Source: Ceratotherium simum simum
Lineage: Eukaryota > Chordata > Mammalia > Perissodactyla > Rhinocerotidae
DNA: 64,000 nt
Direction: 5' to 3'
Assembly (NCBI RefSeq): GCF_000283155.1
Contig: NW_004454159.1
Location: 14,154,714 to 14,218,713 of the forward strand
The notes below the pieces were generated by a model, which did no database searches, was not told the DNA's origin, and worked only from the letters and a program-made list of their open reading frames with translations. Of the stretch, positions 1-12,720 are shown in pieces. Position 1 is the first letter of the stretch. The number at the start of each line of letters is the position of its first letter. The position numbers were made by a program, and so were the translations under genes.

Positions 1-1728
1 GTCTCAGGGGTAATTTTTCCACGAGTAGTTGTAAATTGGCTTTGTCCACGGGAGGAGGTGAGTTCAGAGTCTGCCTACGCCGCCATCTTGACTCCACCTC
101 TCCTCTTAACTTGCTTTTCGATGTTCATTGCTAATGTGTAGAAATACAACTAATTTTTGTATGTGCTTGGATTTTGATTGAGATTGTGTTGAATCTATAG
201 AGCAATTGAGGGAGAATTAACATCATATCAATATTGAGCCTTACATTCCATTACAAGCCTTAAAATAATAGTCTCCATTTTTTAGGCCTTTGATTTTTTT
301 ATCAGATTTTTTTGTTATTGTAGTTTTCAGCATACAGAACCTTTACATATTTTGTTACATTTATCCATTTATTTGTGCTATTATAAATGGTATTCTTTTG
401 AATTTCAGTTTCCAGTTGTTCGTTGATAATATATAAAAATACAGTTGATTTTTTATTTTGAATTTTTGTCTTGTGACCTTGCTTAACCATTAGTTCATTC
501 TAGTAGCCTTGTTATAAATTCTTCATAATTTTATATGTAGACAAGCATGTCTGCAAATAGAGAAAATTTTGTTTCTTAATTTCTAATCTGTAGGCCCTTT
601 ATTTCATTTTCTTACCTTTTTGCACTGGGTAAGCCCTATAGTATGATGGTGAATAGGAATGGTGAGGGCAGATTACTTTGTCTCATTTTCAATCTTAGGA
701 AGAAGCCTTCAGATTTTTACCATTAAGTATGATATAAACTAAAGGTTTTATGCAGATGACTTTTGTCAGGTTATAAATATTCCTTTCTCTTCCTAGTTTG
801 CTGAGAGTATCATGAATGGAAGTTGAATTTTGTCAATTGCTCTTTCTTTAACTACTGGTGTAATCAATCATATGGGATTTTTCTTCTTTAGTCTGTTGAT
901 GTCATGAGTTACATTAGTTGGGTCTTAAACGGGGAATTCACCTTGCATTCCTGGGATAAACCTCACTTAGTCATGATGTTATCCTTTGGATATATTGATG
1001 AATTTGATTTGCTAATATTTTGTTGTGGATTTTCGTGTCTATGTTCATGGGCAATGTTGGTCTGTAGTTTTCTTTTCCTATAATGTTTTTCTCTGGTTTT
1101 GATATCAGAGTAATGCTGACCTCATAAAATGAGTTGGAAACTGTTCTCTTCTCTTCTATTTTCCAGAAGAGTTTGTGTAGAATTACTAGTTTTTCTTCTT
1201 TAAATGTTTGGTAGAATCCACCAGTGAACCACTTTGTGCCCTGAGTTTTCTTTGTTGGAATACACTTTAATAAGTATAGGATTATTCAGGTTATCTGTTT
1301 CTTCTTGAATGAGCTTTTGGTAGTTTGTATCTTTCAAGGAATTTTTCCGTTTCATCTAAGTTGAATTTATTAATGTCAGAGTGGTCTGTATTGATAACCT
1401 TCTTTCGTCCTTGATATAGGTAATTTGTGTTTTCTTTTTTTCAACATAAGTCTGACTAGAAGTTTTTGTTTTATTGATCTTTTCTAAGAATTAACTTTTG
1501 GTTTCATGGATTTTCTCTTATTGTTTCTCTGTTTCCAGTTTCATTGATTTCTGCCCTTACCAAATAATTTCCTTCCATCTGCTTCCTTTGCATTTAATTT
1601 GCTCTTCTATTTCTATACTCTTAGTGTAGAAGGTTAGGTTATTGACTGGAAACTTTTCTTCTATTCTAATATAAGCACTTAATGATATACATTTCCTTGT
1701 AAGCACTGCTTTGGCTATATCATGTAAA
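1..1728 (-). repeat. LINE-1 (L1M type) ORF2-region fragments
   Basis: AT-rich sequence reads as the reverse complement of L1 ORF2, including the block around 1090-1720 (AATGCTGACCTCATAAAATG and following). No intact frame remains. The first 110 bp (GCCGCCATCTTGACTCC) may be an older repeat joint. No host gene is visible. Confidence 0.7.
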
Positions 1729-2005
1729 AATTTAATAAAATTTTTTATATTTGGATAATTTTAGATTTATACAGCAGTTGCAAAGATAGTACAGAGAGTT
1801 TCCATATATGTGTTTCACCTAGTTCCCCCTAGTGTTAACAATTTACACAACCATGGTATGTTTTTCAAAACTAAGAAATTAACATTGATATATTACTATT
1901 ACCTTAAGATCCAGACTTTGGTCAGATTTTACAAACTTTTCTAGAAATGTCCTTTTTCTGTTGGAGGATCCAATCCAGGTTACCACAGTGCATTTAGTTG
2001 TCATA
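1729..2005 (-). repeat. Older L1 3'-end fragment nested in L1
   Basis: This contains TTTATACAGCAGTTGCAAAGATAGTACAGAGAG-like sequence known from L1M-family 3' regions. The flanking sequence on both sides is L1 ORF2-like, so it is a nested insertion or a recombined boundary. The boundaries are approximate. Confidence 0.5.
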
Positions 2006-2925
2006 TCTCCTTCATTTATTCTTTCTTTCTTTTCAGTGGTGTTAACAATTTTAAAGAGTACTTGTCATCAGCTTAGGTTTGTCTGATGTTTTTCCTATGA
2101 TTAGACTAAAGTTGTGGGTTTTGGAGAAGAATGTGCCCTTCTTGTTGCGTCGTTTTAGAGGCACATGACATCGACATGACTTATTACTGGTGATGTAAAC
2201 CTTGATCACTTGGTCAAGGTCATCACATAAATTTTCATATGTTGTGTTTTCATTTAAATTAAATTCAAAATATTTTCTAATTTCCTTTATGACTTCCACT
2301 TTGACTCATGAATTGTTTAGAAGTTTGTTGCTTAATTACCAAATGTTTGGGGATTTCCAGATATCTTTCTGTTTTTTATTTCTAATTTTATTCCATTGTG
2401 GTCAGAGAACATTCTTTGTATGATTTTGGTTTTAAATTTCTTAAGAATTGTTTCCAAAGAATATGGTATATCTGGTGTTTGTTTCTTGTACACTTGAAAA
2501 GAATGTATTTTGTTGTTGCTGAATTGAGTGTACTATAAATGTCAACTAGGTCAAGTTGGTTGATAGTGTTGTTTAGGTTTTCTATATCCTTACTTATTTT
2601 CCATTTTTTCTGTCAATTCTACACTGAAAGTGGGTTTCTTGTAGACAGTCGATTACTGAGAAGTGTTGAAGTCTAACTATAGTTGTGGATCTGTCTATTT
2701 CTACTCAGTTCTGTGAGTTTTTGCTTCATGTATTTTGAAACTCTTTGTTAGGTGCATATACAATTAGGATTGTGATGTCTTCTGGGTTAATTTACCCCCT
2801 TATTATCTCTTATACCTGGTAATATTTCTTATTCTGAATTCTATTTTGTCTGATATTAATGTAGCCACTCCAGCTTTTTTTTGATTTGTGTTTTAATCAT
2901 ATATCATTTTTCATCATTTTATTTT
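2006..2925 (-). repeat. LINE-1 ORF2-region, continued
   Basis: Reverse-strand L1 ORF2 decay product, for example GTTTAGAAGTTTGTTG and the block up to GTAGCCACTCCAGCTT near 2870. It continues the copy that begins before 1728. Confidence 0.7.
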
Positions 2926-4085
2926 TTTTAGTTTAATAGACTTTATCTTTTATTTTTAGGTTTACAGAAAAACTGAGCAGAAAATACAGTTTTCTCATTT
3001 ACCTCCTTTCCCCACACACACAGTTTCTGCTACTATTAACATCTTGCATTAGTGTGATACATTTGTTACAGTTCATGAGCAAAATATTGACACATTATTA
3101 TTAACTAAGGTCCATAGTTTACAATAGGGTTCACTTTTTGTCTTATACAGTTCTATGGGTTTTGACAAATATATAGTGACACATATCCTCCATTACTGTA
3201 TTGTACCGAATAGTTACACAGCCCTAAAAATGCCCCGTGCTCCACCTATTCATTCCTCCCTCCTCCTTGAACTCTTGGCCACCATTGATCTTTTTACTGT
3301 CTCCATAGTTTTGCCTTTTCTGGAATGTCATGTAGTGGGAGTCAGACATTATGTAACCTTTTCATATTGGCTTCTTTCACTTAGCAGTATGCATTTAAGA
3401 TTCCTCTATGTCTTTTCATGGCTTGATAGCTCATTTCTTTACACTGATGAGCAGTATTTCATTATATGGGTGTACCAGTTTGTTTATCCATTCACCTATT
3501 GAAGGACTTCTTGGTTGCTTCCAATTTTTAGCAATTATGAATAAAGCTGCTCTAAACATCTATTTGCAGGTTTTTGTGTGGACATAAATTTTCAGCTCAT
3601 TTGGGTAAATACCAAGGAACACAATTTCTGGATCATATGATAAAACTGTGTTTAGCTTTGTAAGAAAACTGCCAAACTGTCTTCCAAAGTGACTGTTCTG
3701 TTTTTCATTCCCATCAGCAATGAATAAGAGTTCCCTTTGCTCTACATTCTCACTAGCATTTGGTGGTGTTGGTGTTTTGTTTTTTCAGCGTTCTAATAGG
3801 CATGTAGTAGTATCTCATTGTTTTAATTTGCAATTCCCTAATGACATATGATGTTGAGCATCTTTTCAGATGCTTACTTGCCTTCTGTATATCTTCTTTG
3901 ATGAGGTGTCTGTGCAGATACTTTGACCATTTTTTTAACTGGGTTGTTTGTTTTCTTATTGTTGAGTTTTAAGAGTTCTTTGTATATTTTGAATAACAGT
4001 CCTATACCAGATATATGTTTTGCAAATAGCTTTTTTCAGTCTGTGGCTTGTCTTTCATTCTCTTGACATCATTTTACTTTTAACC
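2926..4085 (-). repeat. L1M/L1ME-type 3' end
   Basis: Reverse complement of an old L1 3' region. Recognisable blocks run from TTTATTTTTAGGTTTACAG through CTTTTCATGGCTTGATAGC and ATGAATAAAGCTGCT to CTGTGGCTTGTCTTTC near 4050. Confidence 0.75.
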
Positions 4086-4695
4086 TGTCTTTACATTTAA
4101 AGTGAGTTTCTTGTAGACACCATATAATTTTCATGCTTTTTCATCCAATTTGACAATCTCTATCATTTAATTTGTGTATTTAAATCATTTTATTTAATGT
4201 AATTATTGATATAGTTAGATTAAAATCTGCCATTTTTCTAGTTGATTTTTATTTATTTCATCTGTTCTTTCTTCCCTTTTTCCTCTTTATCTCCATTATT
4301 GGCTTATTATTTGTACATCTTTTAAACAAATTTTAGTACTTGTTCTAGAGTTTACAATATACTCCTTTATTTAATCACAATCATCCTTAAAATAATATTA
4401 TACTACTTCACGTATAGTTTAAGAACCTTGTAATAATACTCTCAATTTCTCCCTCCCAATTTTCTGCTATAGTTGTCATACGTTTTACTTTATCATATGC
4501 TATAATTCCATACTACTTTGCTACTATTTTTGCTTTAGACAGTCAATTATCTTTTAGGCTATTAAGAATATGAAAACATATCTTTTATGTTTACCTTCAT
4601 TTATCCTTTCCCAGACATCTTTATTTCTTTGTGTAGATCCAGGTTTTTGTAGGGCAAGTCTGTGGGTAGTGAATGATCAGCTTTTATTTATCTGA
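4086..4695 (-). repeat. LINE-1 fragment interrupted by HAL1
   Basis: AT-rich reverse-strand L1 sequence that stops at the HAL1 insertion point and resumes after 7282. Confidence 0.55.
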
Positions 4696-7282
4696 AAAGC
4701 TATTTTGGATTTCTGGTTTCCAGCCCAGCATATAAGGACCTTAGAACTTGTCATTCCATTCTAACAAGTAAAAAAGCTGAACAAACTGAAAAATCAATAA
4801 CTTTTTAGATCCGTCAGAGAAATGAGGTCAAAGGGCAAACCTCTGACCCATAAATTAGAGAGACAGATGGGTAGAGAGAGAGAATCACAACTTAACTGGA
4901 GCAGAATCCCACCTCCATGGGAGTGAGTACTGGAATAGAAAAACTTAACTGTGATTAATACATCATCGGAGGCTCAGTGTGGACAAGCTTGAGAGATAAA
5001 AAATCCATGGGGATCCCAGTCGTAGAAGGCTCTCACACTTTTATGTGTTTTACCTCCAGGAACTCTACCAGGTTCTCACAGTGAAGATCATAGAAAAATA
5101 TTCTCAGGCTTCCAGCAGGGGTAGAGAAAAAGGAACCATTTTTAATTATGCCAGAGCATTCTGTTCTTCTTAACAAGGCCTGCCCTCGGGAGAAACTCTT
5201 TTACCACAGCATAACCTGCTGGGGTTTTATCAGAGCCTAACCAACCTGGGGAAAGGGAAATACCCAACTTGAGCTCACACGAGCCTTCTATGTGGGGAAA
5301 GGGAAATAACAACTCCAGCCCCTCTAGCATCTTCTCCCACCTAAGGGGTGAAAAACTGAGAAGTGCTGGTGTGAGGTTGACAGTCCAGCGCACAGGCTTA
5401 CCAAAAGACTGAGACTGTAAAATGCTTTCACTCTTTCCGTATCTTACCAGTATATTACTAAAGGCCTACTAACCACCATTCCTTTTACCCAATACATCAT
5501 GTCCTCCTTTTAACAAAAGACTACAAGGCATACTAAAAGGCAGAAAACACAGTTTGAAGAGAAAGAGCCAGCACTAGAACCAGACCCAAATATGGCAGGG
5601 ATGTTGAAATTATCAGACCATAAACTTAAAACAACTATGGTTAATATGGTCTCTAATGGAAAAAGTAGACAACGTGCAAGAACACGTGGGTAATGTAATC
5701 AGAGAGTTGGAAACTCTAAGAAAGAATCAAAAGAAAATGCTAGAAATGAAAAATATTGTAACAGAAATGAAGAATGCCTTTGATGGGCTCATCAGGATAC
5801 TGGACATAGACGAGGAAAGAAATAGTGAGCTTGAAGATATGTTAATAGAAACTTCCCAAAATGAAAAGCAAAGAGAAAAACATCTTAAAAAAATAACAGA
5901 GTATCCAAGAACTGTGGGACCAACTACAAAAAGTATAAAATACGCATAATCACAATTCCAGAAGAAGAAAGAGAGAAAGGAGCAGAAGAAATATACAAAG
6001 ATTTAATGACTGAGAATTTCCTCAAATTAATGTCAGACACAAAACCACAAATCCACGAAGCTCAGAGAATGACAAGCAGGATAAATACCAAAAAAACTAC
6101 ACCTAGACATACCGTGTTCAAACTGCAGAAAATCAAAGATAAAGAAAAAAATCTTGAAAGAAGGCAGAGGAAAAAAATACCTTACTGTGGAGTAGTACAG
6201 TGTTATTTGAAAGTGGACTTGGTTAGTTGTAATGTATATTGCAGACTCTAGGGCAATCACTGAAAAAAAGTAAAAGGCACAAAAAAAAGTAGTATATCAA
6301 TTACATCTCAATAAAGCTGTAAAAAAAGTATAATTGATATGCTAAGATAGGAGTGAAAATGGAATTATATAAAATGCTCAATTAAAACCACAAAAGGCAT
6401 AAAAAGAGTGATAGACAAAAATAGGAACAAAGAACAAGGGCAACAAGTGGAAAATAGTAATAAATATAGTAGATATTAATCAAACTATATCAATAATGAC
6501 TTTACAGCCACTGGGTCAGACAGTCTGGCAGTTTCTTACAAAACTAAACATAGTCTCACTATGTCATCCAGCAATCACACTACTTGGTATTTATTCCAAT
6601 GAGTTCACAGTTTTATACCCACACAAAAACCTGCACACAAATGTTTATAGCAACTGTATTCATATTTGCCCAAACTTGGAAGCAACCAAGATTTCCTTCA
6701 GTAGGTGAATTGATAAACTGTGGTACATCCAGACAGTGGACTATTATTCAGCACTAAAAAGAAATGAGCTATCAAGCCACAGAAAGACACAGAGGAACCT
6801 TAATTGCATATTGCTAAGTGAAAGAAGTCAATCTGAAAAGGCTACATAATATATGACTCCAACTACATGAAATTCTGGGAAAGTCAAAATTATGGAAACA
6901 GTGAAAAGATCAGTGGCTGCCGGAGGTTGCGAGGAAGGAGGGATGAATAGGCAGAGCACAGAGGGCTTTTAGGGCAGTGAAACGAGTCGGTGTGATACTA
7001 TAATGGTGGATACGTGTTGTTATATATTTTTCCAAAACCGTAAAATGTACAACACCAAGGGTGAGCCCTAATGTAAACTCTGGACTATGGGTGATACTGA
7101 TGTGTCAATTCAGGTTCATCAATGGTAGCACATGTGCCACTGAGGTGCAAGATGTCAATATTGGGAAAGGTTGTGCATGTGTGGGGCAGGGGATATCTGG
7201 GAATTTTCTGTACTTTCTGCTCAGTTTTGCTGTGAATCTAAAACTGCTCTAAAAAATCAAGTCTATTTTTTGAAAGCTATTT
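4696..7282 (+). mobile_element. HAL1-type half-LINE with target-site duplication
   Basis: A forward element bears a decayed ORF1-like coiled-coil coding stretch (about 5656-6200, Lys/Glu-rich with LRKNQKKMLEMKN) followed directly by a LINE 3' region at 6480-7255 (TTGGAAGCAACCAAGATTTCC, GTTATATATTTTTCC), with no ORF2/reverse transcriptase between. This is the hallmark of HAL1. AAAGCTATTT occurs at both ends (4696-4705 and 7273-7282), consistent with a target-site duplication. Stops and frameshifts mark it as dead. Confidence 0.72.
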
Positions 7283-8055
7283 ATTTTTCCTTCAGTTTTA
7301 AAAGTTTGTTTCACAGGGTGTTGAATTCTGGTTGACAGCTTGTTTCTTTCAACCCTTTGAAGGTATCACTCCATTGTTTTTTGGGATACATAGTTTCTAA
7401 ATATGTGTGCTATACTTCTTATCTTTGTTTCTCTGTATGTAATGTTTTTTTTTTCTCTTGCTGCCCTCATGATTTTCTTTGTCTTTGGATTTCAGCAATT
7501 TGCATATGACGTGTCTAAGTGTGATTTTGGAGGGGTAGTATTTATCCTGTTTGTGATTTCTGAGCTTCTTGTATCTCTAGTCTGTGTTTTTTGTTATTTT
7601 CTTAAAATTCTTCACTAACCTATCTTTAAATGTTTCTTCTTTATCTTTAACTATACTTCCTCCTTCTGTGATTCTAATTACATGTATGTTAGACGATTTG
7701 ATGTTGTCTCAGTTCCTGGATACTCTGTTCCGGTTTTCTTTACACACTTTTTTCTCTTTGTGTTTCAGTTTGAATAATTTCTATTGCCCTATCTTCAAGT
7801 TTCCTGATTCTTTCCTTGGCTGTGCTGAGTCTACAGTGAGCCCATCAAAGGCATTCTTCAGCTCTCTTACTGTATGTTTTATTTCTAGAATTTCCATTTA
7901 ATTCTTATGATTTCCATATGTCGGCTGAAATTCCGACAAATTTCATATGTCACCCATTTTTTTCACTCAAACCTTTAACTTATTTATCATAGATATATTA
8001 AATTCCCTGTCAGATCATTCCAATATCTGGGTTTTCCCTGATTCTGTTTCAGATA
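7283..8055 (-). repeat. LINE-1-related fragment, continued after HAL1
   Basis: Reverse-strand L1-type sequence (GGTTGACAGCTTGTTTCTTTC, ATCTTCAAGTTTCCTGATTC) continues the target interrupted at 4695. No coding potential. Confidence 0.6.
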
Positions 8056-8057
8056 CA

Positions 8058-8700
8058 GGCATTTCAGATACTCGTTTCATTGTGCTTCACTTTATTGCAC
8101 TTCATAGATATTGCATTTTTCGCAAGACTCTCCACCAACAAAAAGATTACAACTCCCTGAAGGCTCAGATGATGGTTAGCATTTTTTAGTAATAAAGTTT
8201 TTTTTTGTGTGTGTGTGAGGAAGACCAGCCCTGAGCTAATATCCATGCTAATCCTCCTCTTTTTTTTTTGGCTGAGGAAGACTGGCTCTGAGCTAACATC
8301 TATCGCCAATCTTCCTCCTTTTTTTTCCCCAAAGCCCCAGTAATAGTTGTATGTCATAGTTGTACATCCTTCTAGTTGCTGTATGTGGGACGCGGCCCCA
8401 GCATGACCGGAGAAACTGTGCGTTGGTGTGCGTCCGGGATCCAAACCCGGGCCACCAGTAGCGGCGCGCACGCACCTAACCGCTAAGCCACGGGGCCAGC
8501 CCCTAAATTATTTTTTAATTAAGGCTTGTACATTGTTTTTTAGACATCTGCTGTTGCACACTTAATAGACTACAGTATAGTGTAAACATAGCTTTCATAT
8601 GCCCTGGGAAACCAAAAATTTGTGTCTCGCTTTATTGCAATGTATGCTTTACTGAGGTGGTCTAGAACCAAACCTGCAATGTCTCTGAAATATGCAGTAA
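8058..8700 (+). mobile_element. Tigger1-type DNA transposon, internally deleted
   Basis: The left part (TTTCATTGTGCTTCACTTTATTGCACTTC) joins directly to the 3' end of the element (CAAGACTCTCCACCAACAAAAAG ... CTTTACTGAGGTGGTCTAGAACC), so nearly the whole pogo-like transposase gene is missing. An ERE SINE splits it at about 8203-8503. Confidence 0.8.
8203..8503 (-). mobile_element. ERE-type SINE (copy 1)
   Basis: Reverse copy with the tRNA-like head at 8503 (GGGGCTGGCCCCGTGGCTTAGCGG), the B-box region (GGTTTGGATCC) and a 3' tail of alternating T-rich modules. It is inserted in Tigger1, so it is younger than that element. Confidence 0.85.
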
Positions 8701-10370
8701 TTGCTTTGTCTCTTAACAGCACTTTATTTTCTTGCTTTTGTGTGTGTCTTGTAATTTTTGTTGCATACTTATGTGTAAATAGTATGTAAGATCATGATGT
8801 AAATATGATTTTTTTCTAGAAGTGTGCACAATTCTTCTCCTAAACCATTAATGTAGAAAGTTGAGTCAATTTAGTTAGTATGTGACCTGAGTTTGAGATT
8901 TGTTTTGTTGTTGTTATGTTTGCTTTCAGTGTACCTCCAGCTTCAAAAGGTTTTGCTTAGGGCAGGGGCTGAGTTTCCAGAGGGTTTTGTTTTGCTTTTT
9001 TAATATTCCTACTTCACCTCCAGCTTTGAGACTTCTCAGTGCGCTTGTACCTCAGAGGGATTTTCTCAATGCATTCCTACCCGCCCCCCCACCCCCACCC
9101 CACCCCGCAGTAATCTTCTGTTGTTTGGTACTCATGCTTGCTAGCCTAGTGGTGGGGACCAGTGAAGTTCCTATGTTGTCCTGGTCCAGCCTCAGTCTTA
9201 GGCTACAAACCCTGTTGCCCTGTGGGAGGGTCAGGAAGTAATCTGGCCCCAGATCTTTAGAGCTGTTCCACCACTGTGAGAGGGGCATAATACTCTCTCC
9301 TGCCCAAGACCAATCCAAGATACAAGGAAGAGTTTGACTGTCGTGGACAGGAGGGTCAGGATCACTGAGAAAGTCCCAGGGACAGAGGGCCAGTCTTTCT
9401 TGAGGGTACCCAGTGAAGGTCTATGGAAAAGAGTATGTGGGAGGTGTGCATTTCCCTTGAGTCTGTGACTCCCAGGAGTCCCATAGTCTCATATAGCCCA
9501 TACTTGGCCTTTAGCAATTTGTTTAAAAATTTTTGCGTGAATTCTTTTTACCTGCTTCTGTGGTGCCCAGTGTATCTTCCTTTTGTTCTCTGCCACAGGT
9601 GAACTTCTGCTCATGTTCCATGTCTCAGTCGTGGCACCTGTCTTTCCTTAGATTTTAGGCTTTTTGATTGCCCTGTGACCTCAGATCTCTGATACGTTCA
9701 GGAAAAGTTACAGTTCTGTGGTTTATCCGGCTATTGTTGTTGTTATTGTTAGGGTGTGAGTAATACTCTTCCCAGCTTTCTACATCCTGGATTTGTTTTT
9801 TGTGTTTTAAGGAATTTTTTTCCACAATCCGTCCCATACGTATTTAATAAGTAGCATGATAATTGATGTTTCCTTTTATTTATTTGCCGTTTTGATTTCC
9901 TCTTTGAACTACAGTTATTTAGTGAATTTTTTTAAAATTTCAAAGTGGTTGAGATTTGTATTTAATCTTTTGATCTTTATTTCTATTTTTTTGATTATGA
10001 TCGAAGAATATGGGCAATTAAATTTTCACTTTGGGAAATATGTTGAAGTTGTTTTTATGACTTTTTGACCAGAATGTATATTCAATATTTATGGGATATA
10101 GTATTTAATATCTCTATTAAGCCAAGTTTATTAATTATTAATAATAGTCAAGTTCTCTGTATCCTTATTTGTTTGATCTATTAAAGATTGAAAGAATGTT
10201 AAAGGTGTCCATTATGATAATGGTTTTAGCAAATTTCTCTTGAATTACCTCTCTTTCTTCCTGGTTGTTTTAGTTACTTTGTAAGCTGTTATTCAGCCCA
10301 GAAATATTTATAAATATCTTCATTTTGGAATATCATAACCAAATAGCCCTCTGATTTCATTCAGTTGTGT
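8701..10370. other. AT-rich intergenic, poor L1-like pieces, no gene
   Basis: Nothing gene-like is seen. There is a C-rich tract at 9080-9107 and diffuse reverse L1-like sequence from about 9840 to 10370. Confidence 0.5.
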
Positions 10371-10788
10371 TTTACTTTTTTTAATAATTATTTTATTGAG
10401 GTCACATTGGTTTATAACATTGTGTAAATTTCAGATGTACATCATTATATTTCAGCTTCTGTATAGACTGCATCGTGTTCACCACCAAAAGTGTCGTTTC
10501 CATCTGTCACTGTACGTATGTGCCCCTTCACCTCTTTTGCCCTCCCCATTCCCCCTACCCCTGCTCTGGTAACCACCAATCTATTCTCCTTCTCTATGTG
10601 TGTGTTTGTTTTTTTTCCACATATAAGTGAAATCATACAGTATTTGTCTCTCTCTGTCTGACTTATTTTGCTTAGCATAATTCCCTCAAGGTCCATCCAT
10701 GTTGTTGCAAATGGCATGTTTTCCTTTTGTATGGCTGAATAATATTCCATTGTATGTATGTATGTGCCACATGTTCTTTATCCATTCA

Positions 10789-10973
10789 NNNNNNNNNNNN
10801 NNNNNNNNNNNNNNNNNNNNNNNNNNNNNNNNNNNNNNNNNNNNNNNNNNNNNNNNNNNNNNNNNNNNNNNNNNNNNNNNNNNNNNNNNNNNNNNNNNNN
10901 NNNNNNNNNNNNNNNNNNNNNNNNNNNNNNNNNNNNNNNNNNNNNNNNNNNNNNNNNNNNNNNNNNNNNNNNN
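10789..10973. other. Assembly gap (185 N) inside L1
   Basis: A run of Ns interrupts a reverse-strand L1. Apparent open frames across it are artefacts. The related L1 copy at 12.7-14.07 kb carries about 200 bp between the corresponding flanking positions. Confidence 0.97.
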
Positions 10974-11729
10974 CAGTTTGCACTCCCACCAGCAGTGTAT
11001 GAGGATTCCCTTTTCTCCACGTCCTCTCCAACACTTCTTATTTCTCGTCTTTTTAAAAAGGGCCATTTTGATGGGTGTGAGGTGATATCTTGTTATAGTT
11101 TTGATTTGCATTTCCATAATAATTAGTGATGTTGAACATCTTTTTATGTGCCTGTTGGCCATCTGTATATCTTCTTTGGAAAAATGTCTATTCATATCCT
11201 CTGCTGGTTTTTTGATCGGGTTGTTTGTTTTTTTGTTGTTGAGTTGTATGAGTTCTTTATATAATTTGGAAATTAAGCGCTGATCAGATATGTGATTTGC
11301 AAACATTTTCTCCCAGTTGGTGGCTTGTCTTTACGTTTTGTTGATGGTTTCCTTTGCCCTGCAGAGGCTTTTTGGTTTGTTTTTTCTTTTGTTTCCCTTG
11401 CCTGCTGAGACATGGCAAGACATCAAAAAGATACTGCTAAGACTGATGTCAAAGAGTGCACCAACTATGTTTTCTTCTAGGAGTTTTATGGTTTCAGGTC
11501 TTACATTCAAGTCTTTAATCCGTTTTGAATTAATTTTTGTGTATGGTGTGAAATAATGATCTACTTTCATTCTTTTGCACACGGCTGTCCAGTTTTCACA
11601 ACACCATTTGTTGAAGAGATTTTCCTTTCTCCCTTGTATGTTCTTGGTTCCTTTGTCGAAGATTAGCTATCCATAGTTGTGTGGTTTAATTTCTGGGCTT
11701 TCAATTCTGTTCCATTGATCTATGTGTCT

Positions 11730-11981
11730 TTTTTTTTTTTTTTTGGTGAGGAAGATCAGCCCTGAGCTAACATCCATGCCAATCCTCCTCTTTTTTTTTT
11801 TTTTTTTGGCTGAGGAAGACTGGCCCTGGGCTAACATCCAAGCCCATCTTTCTCCACTTTATATGGGACGCCGCCACAGCATGGCCCGACAGGTGGTGCA
11901 TGGGTGCACACCCAGGGTCCGAACCCGGGCTGCCAGCAGAGGAGCGTGCACACTTAACTGCTATGCCCCGGGGCCGGTCCC
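11730..11981 (-). mobile_element. ERE-type SINE (copy 2) in L1
   Basis: A reverse ERE flanked by the perfect 11-bp duplication TCTATGTGTCT (11719-11729 and 11982-11992), inside the L1 sequence GATCTATGTGTCTGTTTTGTGCC. Confidence 0.92.
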
Positions 11982-12125
11982 TCTATGTGTCTGTTTTGTG
12001 CCAGTACTATGTTGTTTTGATTACTGTAGCTTTGTAGTATATTTTGAATTCAGGGGGTGTGATACCTCCAACTTTGTTCTTTTTTCTCAGGATTGCTTTG
12101 GCTATTCAAAGTTAGTCATTTTTTC

Positions 12126-12720
12126 TATTGCTATTTTTGATTTCTTCTTGCTTCGTGTATCTTTGTCCATCTCTTTATTTTTAATTATTCTGCTTGTGTC
12201 CATATCTACTGCAAAAACTCAAGTCCAAGTTTACTGTCATCCCTTCTCTAGAGTAATGAAACAGGTTCTTTATTGTTCCACTTGTTTCTACTTTTACCTT
12301 ACTACAATCTGTTCTCCACTCAGCATCGAAAGTGATCATTTTCAAGCTAAAATCTCTCCCATGGCTTCTCTCACACTTATATTTCTTACCATGGCTTATA
12401 TTATACAATCTATCCCTAGCCTACCTCTCCAACCTCGTCTCATACCACTCTCCCCTTTGCTCACTGTGCTCTAGCCATACTGGCATTATTTCTTTTCCTT
12501 GACCATGCCATGCTTTTACCTCAGGGCTTTTGCACTAGGTAGTCCCTCTACCTAGAAGGCTTCTTCTCATGACTAATGGCTTCTTTTCATTCCAGAAGTG
12601 CATTTGTACCCTCAGAGAATTCTTTCCTGGCTACCCAATCTAAAGTAGCCATTCTATTACCAAGTCACTCTATTACGTTGTTGTATTTTTTCCTTAAAGT
12701 ATTTACTAATATCTGAAATA
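12126..12720 (+). repeat. L2-like LINE fragment
   Basis: Sequence such as CACTGTGCTCTAGCCATACTGGC and CTCAGGGCTTTTGCACTAGG is characteristic of the L2 3' portion on the plus strand. Boundaries are approximate. Confidence 0.6.

Larger units (their letters stand above)
10371..12125 (-). repeat. L1 3' end (copy A), with gap and nested SINE
   Basis: Reverse complement of an L1 3'UTR and ORF2 end: TTTATTGAGGTCACATTGG at the 3' end, GGTCCATCCATGTTGTTGC, then GCTTTGTAGTATATTTTGAATTCAG near 12030. It is broken by the N gap and by the SINE at 11730-11981. Only decayed reverse-transcriptase remnants remain. Confidence 0.88.

Noticed and set aside
5656..6251. Coiled-coil host protein
   Set aside because: The charged coiled-coil stretch is the ORF1 remnant of a HAL1/LINE element and is broken by stops.
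10686..11306. Long frame across the N gap
   Set aside because: It is an open frame only because Ns hold no stop codons, and the flanks are L1.
11722..12474. 250-codon forward frame
   Set aside because: It crosses a SINE, an L1 end and an L2 piece. There is no coherent protein.
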